A DNA stretch of 64,000 bases from Euborellia annulipes (Eukaryota; Arthropoda; Insecta; Dermaptera; Anisolabididae): positions 1 to 64,000 of the forward strand of contig JAKCPI010016435.1 of the NCBI GenBank assembly GCA_023213315.1. The letters are read 5' to 3'. Below, in pieces: positions 43,893-53,200 of the stretch; the first letter of the stretch is position 1, and each line of letters begins with the position of its first letter. The translations under genes were made by a program, and so were the position numbers. The notes under the pieces were generated by a model. It had not been told where the DNA came from. It worked only from the letters and a program-made list of their open reading frames with translations, and did not search any database.

Positions 43893-44230
43893 CTCTTCAT
43901 TGGAAGTGGGGAGAGAGAGAGGGGGGGAAGTATATAAACGTGTAGCAGGAACATTTGAAATTAAATATAGGCCTACATTTAAAAAAAATTTAATTAAAAT
44001 AAAAAAGTATTTTAATGGATATATTGCTACTCTGAAAATTTTTATTGGTAAAGTGCTTTATATATTAAACAACTCCATGTAGGGCTTACATATATACAGT
44101 AGATAAAATATTTTTCCAATTAACAAAAATCTATATTTTAATTGATTAATATTAAAAGATCTTCAATATTGAATATTTATTTATATTGTATTTAATAAAA
44201 ATATATTAAATTAAATTAATTAAATAATCG

Positions 44231-44695
44231 ATGGGGGGCTCGCTGGTGTAGCGGGCTAGAATATCGGCTTCTACAAAGATCCCTATTCAAATCCTAGGCC
44301 TTCCATTAAATAAAAATATTTAATGTAAACAAATCCTCAAGCAGGCACTGGATTGGAATATTGGATCCCACCACAATAGCTCCAGGCATCTTTACGAGGA
44401 GAGGGAGTTTTTTTTTTTTTTTCTTTAGGAGAGGGAGTTGCTGTGACATCCCGTCCTATGAAAGGGACGTAAAGAAGGTTCCCTCTCAATGATGCATTCT
44501 TCGAAAGGAGTAGGCTACACGCGGTGCTGAGGGAGTCCCTTCTCAAACTAGGACATCCTTCATAGTATAGGAAAGGATAAAAGGAACCGGGTGGAACCAG
44601 AAATAAGGATTAGTTAACTAGCTAGAGATGAAAGCAGGAGGAGAAGTTAGAGATAGGAAATTATGTATTTCAAATAATAATAATAATAATCGATG
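44231..44695 (+). repeat. tRNA-derived SINE family D, longest copy
   Basis: A box TGGTGTAGCGG near 44242, a weak B box (TATTCAAATCC, ~44285), a ~380-bp body shared with 39196-39565, and an (AAT)n tail at about 44669-44692. A T-run interrupts the body at 44409-44422. Confidence 0.75.
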
Positions 44696-46299
44696 ATATT
44701 AGTATAATTTTTTCTTTTTGCTTAGATGACTATTTAAATTTTTGAATTTGTTTTTCAGGTCCCATATTTTTCCTTGATATTAGCGATCCTGGTGGCAAAA
44801 TCTTGTCCACTATTCGTTACTAAAAATAAAAATATTTTCATTATGTTACCATGGGGATAAATTTGAAAGTAAATTTTCGATGTCCAATTTTCGGATTTTT
44901 CGGATATAAAATTGGGAAAGAGAGGGCTATTCTTCATGTGGGTGAATTATTCATGTGAAATTCTCTTAAAATTATTTATATAATGTTCTATTTTTAAAGG
45001 TATGTACACTTTTTTTAATTAAATCTATTAAAATTCATATATTATTCTCAATAAAAATTTTTTTAATTAAAAATACTAGTTAATTATATGAGTAGGCTAT
45101 ACCTTGTGTATATTACATAATATATAATTACTTCATTGTAAAAATGACATTTAAACTTGCGTTTATTCTTTGACATTTTATATAGGAATATTTTAGGCTC
45201 ACGTTGAAAAATTCCCTTGTCAAAAATTTGAGAAACTATAAGCAAAGTCAACACTTTTTATTCAATTTTTTATTTATCATAAAAATATAATAATAAATTA
45301 CAATTTTACAACATTCAAGAGCCTTGAGATATACGCTGCAAATATACCAGCAACTTGATAAAGTTGAATGTTATTAAACTAACAATTGTTAGTGGGTTTA
45401 TTAATAAACCCACGACCACCTCAGGTTTGCAATCCATAGATTAAGAAGTGATTGTTAGCTTACAAAGAAATCTCTCTGTATTTTTCATTTTATCTTATAC
45501 TTATATTTCAAGATGATCCATTCTAAAAAACATTAGTTCAGAAGACCTGAACCTTCATGGTTGAGTCGCTTTTTATTGAGGGCTTCGGGTTACGCAAATA
45601 TTCCAGCAATGATGCACATTTTAATACATTGTTTCAGTTCAACTGATCTTCACCAAATTATTAGTTTTTTATTTGTTTATTCAGGGCTCTAAGCCAAAGT
45701 TCATCCTCCTCCTTTTTTTTGCAATATATTATTGTACATTACATTATTTATTTATATATTCTATATAAGGGGTCGGCAACCTTTTTCGGACGGCGGGCCA
45801 TTTTCAAAATGAAATTTTTTATGCGGACCGCACATTCAAATGTAACAACAAAATAAAATTATTGTTCAATATTTCCAGAGTTTGAAAGAGAGAATGGTTT
45901 TTGCTTTTATTTTTCTCGGCTCTGCCATGAAGATTCTCGTCTTCTGATTTTTTTCAGTGAATAACCACAGCACAGAACTACTGGGAAGGAGAATTAAAAT
46001 TATTAAAAAACGGGACCAATGATATCGCAACTTGTATCCGTTTATGAAAAACAAAACTGTAAATTTTATATATAAAACTTGAAAAAAGAACACTTGTAAA
46101 GATTCTAGAAGCGAGAGTCAGTAATCGGTTGTGATGTCTGGGTTACATATTTCATAGGGGTTAATTGAATTAGCTATAATACCTTTGCTGATGGTTGTAG
46201 ATTAAAAAGGGAGCATAGAAAAAGCTGCAGATACTAATCTCTCATTTACACAAAATTAAAAAATACAGTATTTATAATTTTTTTTATTATCATACTATA
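44696..46299. other. Gene-free stretch with one hAT end
   Basis: 45768-45850 starts AGGGGTCGGCAACCTTTTTC, followed by GGCGGGCCA and GCGGACCGCACA, the look of one end of a hAT element. The opposite end was not found. Otherwise nothing. Confidence 0.5.
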
Positions 46300-46520
46300 A
46301 TATAAAGCGCAAGCGGCTGACTTCCTGTGTGTGTATGTGCCTATCTGGGCCCTGAATGGCCAGAATAAAAAGAAGATGAGTCAAGGAGGGAAATTTAAAA
46401 CTAAGTCAGAGAGGGAAATTTCTAAACAGTGAGCAAGAATAATTTTGATACATTTGCTCGCCGAAGGCGAGCAAGGGGGTCCAGAGGGCGCAGTCCCCTG
46501 GCAAGTGGAAAAGCCCGCTG
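46294..46520 (+). mobile_element. Possible Helitron-type or other repeat end
   Basis: TCATACTATAATATAAAGCG followed by CAAGCGGCTGACTTCCTGTG resembles Helitron 5' ends, which start TC after an A. Downstream, GGCGAGCAAGGGGGTCCAGA and GGGCGCAGTCCCCTGGC recur in similar form at about 56655-56715. No Rep/helicase and no CTRR end with hairpin were identified, so the class is a guess. Confidence 0.35.
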
Positions 46521-46837
46521 ATTTTCATACTCACAATTTTCTACCTGGAATAATTCTGCCCTCCTGCCTAATATAAGTTAAATAATAAAACTAATAACAA
46601 AGGTATGATACTCATGAAGAGTTAAATCATTTTTATTATACTGCCCTAATATTTGCATAGATTCGGCTAACATGAATGAAATTTTTACAATTTATTTATT
46701 TATTTTTTTTAAATGTTTCAATAACTTTAAATGTCTTGCTTTGGATTTGGTAGTAATTCTAAAAAAAAAAATGATTTTTTTCTTTAATTTTTTTATTTCT
46801 TCTCAGTCATTAGTGTCAGCCTTGACACGTTGGGGTT
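46521..46837. other. Gene-free stretch
   Basis: AT-rich sequence, nothing recognised. Confidence 0.5.
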
Positions 46838-47020
46838 ACTCTGAAGAGTAACTCTCATGGGAATGATACTGAGGTGGGTTCCCGTTTCCTTCCTCAGGAG
46901 GAGGCATCTCAAATAGAGTTGGATAATTTATTGCCATGAGGTGGATTTGAACTCGAGTTGTATTCTACTCAGGATTATAAGTTTAACTGCTTTATCCCCT
47001 CGGCTAGTCGCCGCCTTTTT
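46838..47020 (-). repeat. tRNA-derived SINE family E
   Basis: On the minus strand the head GGCGGCGACTAGCCGAGGGG contains an A box (TAGCCGAGGGG), followed by a B-box-like AGTTCAAATCC and the body shared with 25703-25885. The Leu/Ser-tRNA-like GCCGAG suggests the source tRNA class. Confidence 0.7.
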
Positions 47021-47529
47021 TTATTTAAAAACCTATAAATACCAGTTTAATCATCGTTGAAGTCAATCTACGCCCTTCTTTTCGAACAAGGAGTATCTTA
47101 CCTGAGTTTGTTGTTCTCGAGAATATTGACATCTAGAGGAGAAAGGCAGTAAGTCTGAAAGTAAAGTAGTACTCCCAAGCAAAATTTGTAAGGCAGAAAT
47201 CAATATTCATACATTTCTATTTTTCTATTTATTTATTTTTATTATTTAGCTAACAAAAAACCATTTTTCTAATTCCAATAAATTTGATTTAGCTGCCTTT
47301 CTCCTTTGAACCGTAGAATAATCCAATACTCAATAGGGTATTTAAGCCGATTTGGCCATAATCATTTTCGTGATTCTTTCATATAAAAATGTGATAAATT
47401 AATTTTAATATTTGTCCATTTATGCCCCCATTATACAACTTTAGTGTCCTCCCTACACCCTTCTAGGGAAGCGAGCCCCACGGTTGGAAATAATATTTTA
47501 ATAATTTACACTTTTTTTTCAGTTAAAAA
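47021..47529 (+). other. Upstream region and acceptor of the host gene
   Basis: Mostly unremarkable. It ends with a pyrimidine tract and acceptor, TTTTTTTTCAG at 47522, 7 nt before the ATG. An in-frame TAA (47524-47526) lies between acceptor and ATG. The transcript therefore probably has an upstream non-coding exon, not located. Confidence 0.6.
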
Positions 47530-50213
47530 ATGGAACATATGAAACCACCAACTCTACCCATAAATATTAACATCGGAGTTCAAGATTATCTAGATTGGTT
47601 AAAATATTCAAATGAATCAAATTCAATCACCATTTCCGTAGATAATAATTTGGAATGGAAGCCTATTACAATAACTTCGTTGGATACTGATGAAGAAAAT
47701 GAGGAAGATATAAAAAGTGTTTCCGGTCTGAAAAAGGATGGAAAAGAAAATCCAAAGAAACCCAAAAAAACCATGAGTCAACTGATGGAATCGTCTGCTA
47801 CTGAAGAAACTGTTACGCTTAAGTCCACCTCATCATCAACTATAAGTGAAGAAATTGATACATTGGATTATTTAAAAAATTTTACAGGGTTATTAAAAGA
47901 AAATGATTCTGCAAATCTATTAGACTTTATTCAGATTGTAAAAGATGCAAACATTGAAGAATTAGAAGCAGAAAAAGAGGAAGATATCTCTCTACAAAAA
48001 TTGAATAATATACTACTATTAATTGATGGCACTAAAACACAAAATACTAATGAAGAAGCTTCTTTATTTTCAGAGGACAACTCTGATAACAAAAGTAATT
48101 TTATTTTTTCCAACTCTGAAGAGATTTTTTCCAAAACTGAAGAGAATTATTTATCAATTAGTGATATTACTGCTCAAACAATGGAAATTGAAAAAGAATT
48201 CAAAAATTCCATGTTAAAAACAGATGACGAATCGAAATTAGATAAAAAATGTGAGAATCAAGAATGTAAAATATCCGGCAAAACTAATTTTGAGGATATT
48301 CCAAAAATTATTGAGACCCAAGATATTAAAACAAAAACAAGTGAAAAAGGCATCGAAGTTCAAATGGATGTTTTAAAAGTTGATATTGCAACAAATATTG
48401 ACAACGAATTTGAGATACAAGTACAAAAGACAAATGTAATAAATAAAATACCACAGACAGAGACAAATAAAGAAATAAGAAATCAAAATGTTGATGATAT
48501 TTTAGCAAATCATAATTCTTTTGATAATATAAAAAAATTACTGGAACTTCCATCTTGTTTAGCAAATAGTTCAGAATATTTTAAAAGATGTCTGAATATA
48601 AATACTAAACCCAAATGGGTAGACGTTCTAAAAGATTCCAACAGTTATTTTGAAGCATGTTTAAAAAATGCTAAATCTAAATTAGATAAAAACACAGAAA
48701 GCACTATAACTTTTACCGAAGAAGAAATTAAAACTTATTTCGGAGATGATAAAAGTATTAAAGCAGCAAATATAAGGAAAAAAATTAGTAATTTTATTCT
48801 AAGTCAACGTCCAAGTTCGGCTTCTAAAGTAAAGAAAAATATTTCATTTTCTTATTTAAATTCTGATGACTTAGGAAATATGCTTAAACCAAAAACTTGC
48901 GACAGTACAAGCAAAACTAATTTAAAATCTATTCTAAAAAAAAACCAACCTATTATTGAAACTTCAAAAGATGATTTAGAGAAAAATAAAGAGGATTTGA
49001 ATCGAAAGATTAATGTAAACAATAATTTCTTATTACCAGAAAACAAAAACAAATTTAATTTATTATGTGATATAATTAATATAATGAAAAATCAAGAGGT
49101 AGATATGAATAAAAGATTTCCTAATACAAAAAACTTTAGTGATGATGAATTAATAGTGAATTCAAAAAAAGAAATTAAGCCAGAGATCTGGCGGGTTCCA
49201 TCTCAACAAGTAAATTATTTTACACAATCTCTAAATTCTCCTCAACAAACAAATTTATCTCCTATGGAAGAACTTTCATTTCTGGAAGCACAACTCGCTC
49301 AAGAACTTAAACCTAAAGTTAAAAAAATCACCCCAATAAATAAAACTAGGCCAATTACTGAAAATACTTCAAGTGAAGTTAATAAAAATTCATTTACAAA
49401 TAATAAAAAAGGAAATTTAAATTTTGGTAATAGAAAATTTAATTTTAATCTTTCGAACCCGCCGAAATTTGATTATGTTAAAAAAAATATTCCTTCATTA
49501 GCTAACAGGAATGTTACGAAAAAAACGTTAGTTTGTACACCACTTAATATCCAAAGACCAAAAAGTGCACTATCTGGCACAAGTTCCGTTAAATCTAAAC
49601 ATAAAACGATTCAAAGACCAAAACTTAGAGTTAGTTTAGTAAAACCTCTAAAATATCCAGGTTCAAGAAATACTACTCGTAGTAATAATAATAAAGTATC
49701 ATCTAATATAAAAAAAAAAATTTCGGAAATTTTAAAAAGAAATAAAACTCCAATAAGAAATAAACCAAAATGGAATCAAGAACCGATAGTAAAAAAAAAA
49801 ACTTGGCCAATAGCAAATTTAAATTTAAAAGTAAAAACCATAAATACTAAGATAAACAAACTTAATAATAATAATAAAATTCTAAAAAAACCCTCTTATA
49901 TAGGAATAAAAAAAACAAATATAAAAAAACCAATTACAAACCCGGTTGGTAAAAATCAAAAAAATGCACAGATCAAAAATGAAAACAAAACAATCTCAAA
50001 TTCAAAAAAGAATACGCCTCAACCTGACATGAGCCTTCTAAGATCGTCCAGCACAAATCTTGCACCTTCTTTTCATAAACTAAACCAATATATGACAAAT
50101 GCATGTTTAGATTTAAATAAAATCAAATCTCCTCGTTTTAATATTGGAGTTCAACCAGAAAATGTATTTGTTGTAAATGATAAGAAACGATTAAGCAGCA
50201 CCAAATGCAATGT
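47530..50213 (+). CDS. Exon 1 of coding sequence (residues 1-895)
   Basis: Starts at the ATG 7 nt after the acceptor; an in-frame stop just upstream makes this start firm. It ends at AATGT/GTAAGT (donor 50214). If the intron were retained the protein would stop four bases later as an 895-residue product. Codon usage is strongly A/T at third positions. The N-terminus (ININIGVQDYLDWLKYSNES) is the least low-complexity part. Acidic Ser-rich segments dominate residues 50-330 and basic Lys/Asn-rich segments dominate 640-840. Confidence 0.9.
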
Positions 50214-53200
50214 GTAAGTTTAAATTAATCATTAAAATAAAAAATAAAAAGAGTGATTGTAATTTCCTTTCTTTATTTTTTTTTTAGAATGCTAACTAAA
50301 AAGAATAATTATGTGTGCAGCTCTAGGACTTGTACCCTGGCTCAACCTCGTAAAAAGTAAATATTAGAGTTTAAGTCTTAATTTTCAAACATTTCGCAGG
50401 TTTATTTTATAATAAAGGCAAAAAATTCTGTTTTTTGGTTTTATAACATGTGGTTTCAAATTCATCAGTAACAGTTTATAGGTGTGTGTAGGTCCAGCTT
50501 CAAAATAACTGAGAAATTTTAAGGAATTTTTCGATACAGTTTTTTTTTTTTTATGAATTAAATTCATTGTAAATTTTCTTAGAACATTTTTTAAATTATT
50601 TTCTTACTATTTAAAATGGATTTTTTGTTAATCGTTTGGTCTTGTATACCAGTATAAGAAGGTCCTGAAGATGGTAGGCGCCTAGCCACCTAAACTTTGA
50701 CGAGAGGTGTAATAAATATGGATGAATAAAAAACTCCGTCTTTTTTATTTTACAGTAAACTATCCAATATACATAAACTTACTATGTAATATTCCTCCAT
50801 ACCCTCCTTTATCTAATCTATAATATTATATTTCTTAATATTTTCTGAAAGAAGACCCTTTTATTCTTCATCTCATTTTTACTTTCTCTTATTTTTTAAT
50901 TTTTACGTTTTTTTTGCCCTGACTTTTCAAGCCTTTCACAATGGATTTGGATTGCAATTTTATTATCATTCATTTCATAATTTATTAGCCGAATCAATGA
51001 ATTAGTAATTGGATTCTTATTAAGGATGCTTTATTTTTGTCCTTAATCCTAAGTATATTATTCTACTTGTTATTCGAGTAAAAAACTTCTTAATTCAAAA
51101 AAATTTATTTTTTCTAATGAAATATCCTCAAAGATAAAAAGAATATCTACAATCTAAGTCTTCCTCGGTGACTTGGCCTTTGATTTCCAAAATTTACTAT
51201 CAAAGCCCCCATTTTTAAGGTGACCATTTTTTTAGACTTCCGGAGACATATGTTCAGGAAAAAGTTCAATAAAAATTACAAGGATAAAATTAAAAAAAAA
51301 AACGGGGCGCCGAAGTAAATTTTTGGCAACCACAGGCTTTTGTCCTTTGGGGGAGGGGAAGGGGGAGCGCAAAATTCCACGCTTGCCCCCCCTGACAAAG
51401 ATCGTGTTGGCGGCCCTTAGGAATGAATATATATTTTAAGTTTTACTTTTAATAGCAAAATTGTTTCGATTTCATTTTAATTCATTTATGATTTTAAGAG
51501 AGAAAAATACAATCTGTCCCCGGAAATTGAAGATGAATGGTCACCTTGACATATACAGAATGTTTCAAGAATATTTTTGGGCAAGTAAGTTGAGCTATGA
51601 ACCCTCACACAGGCCAATATAGTACTTTAATGTATACATAAAATTTCTTTACATGTTAATTTTTAAGTTGAATATATAGATTCTAAAACTATGTATCTCA
51701 AGATGACTTGGGACAATTAATACAATAGAATCATGTTTCATAACATAGGGATCCATGAAAGACCAAATATTATACTTTTTAAGTTTAAGCATACGGAAAA
51801 TCTCATCTGTTAGCTACAAGGAAGGTGTTATTAAAATTTTTTACTACTTTCGGATTATTTTCTTTAAATTATATGATGTTTATGTATGAGTGTACTAACG
51901 CATTGTCAATTTTCAAATCCTGAAGAGGATCATGACTGAAACGTAAAACTAGAAAATAATTGTTTCATTCACTGCACCTATCACCTACTTCATCTAATTC
52001 AGTCATATCTGCCTTTAATGCCTTAAATAAGTTAGTTTGTCCGGTTATACGGCTTTCCGTGTCATTAACTAAAATATAAATAATGACTGGATAACTAGCT
52101 TCCAAATGTCTGAATTAATCGGTACATGACTTTATGGCTATAATTAATAACTTAAAAAACAATATAATTTATTACAATAATAGAAAAAAAAATGTTAATT
52201 TTATATCTTTTTAGGTATCTTGAGGACACTGTTTCAAGATTCAGGTCAGTACTATCTTCAAAACGAATAAAGACTATTGAAAAACTTGTAAAAGAAATTG
52301 ACCATACAAAAATGTAAGTATATAGGCTATATATTATCAATTTTTATTATATATATAGAATACTCGCATTTATTAAATACTATAACCATGGGCTTACCCA
52401 GGATCAAATCTAGGGGGGCATGGTCAGATCATGGTCGTTCAGGGGGGGGGGGCAGATCATGATCATCTAGATTGTGACATAGCTATTTTTTATATAGAGG
52501 GGGAAAAGCCTTCGAATTAAAGGCCTAAAAACCCTCGAGTCTTAACAAATATCTCGCCTATCCACCAATTTTGTTTCGTTTCATCACTTTATAAACATTT
52601 AATTTTTTTTTTTTGCTTCTAGAGGGGGAGGGGGGCAGCTGCCCCCCTGCCCCCCGCTGGATACGCCCATGACTATAACCAAATTTATTGTGGATATAGA
52701 GCACGTTTTTGTAAGGAGAGCAATGATTCTCTAATATGAACATTGTATCTAATTGGGCCTGAATATTAAAAAAAATTATAATATTTAGATATAATATATA
52801 AAATTCCAATAAAACTGCTTTATTATTTACACTTTACTTCAAATTAAAATTAGGCATACAATGAAAATGAAAAAGGGGCCGATAGGTGTTAGACAAACTC
52901 CAGAAAGGGGCGATGGGCTAAAAAAGGTTGGGAACCACTGCTCTAGAGACTTTTGTTGTATAGTAATAGTGTAGTCGTCTACATTATTACTATACAACAT
53001 TTCCTCCCCACTTAGTCAGAGGTTCAGCCTGTCGGGCGGCTTAATTTGCCGACGAACTCTTGAGGTCACCCTTGCTTCCTCGTTATTATTCATCGAACTT
53101 GGACTGGTTGCCTCAACGTTATTTTCCGAAGACAAACTAGTTGTACCCACTTTATTTTCCGTCGACTGTCTTCTCCAAATCCTCATTCCTTCTTCTTTTT

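Noticed and set aside
44740..44960. Another family A fragment
   Set aside because: Only short resemblance (AAATATTTTCATTATGTTACC) without either hairpin; too weak to call.
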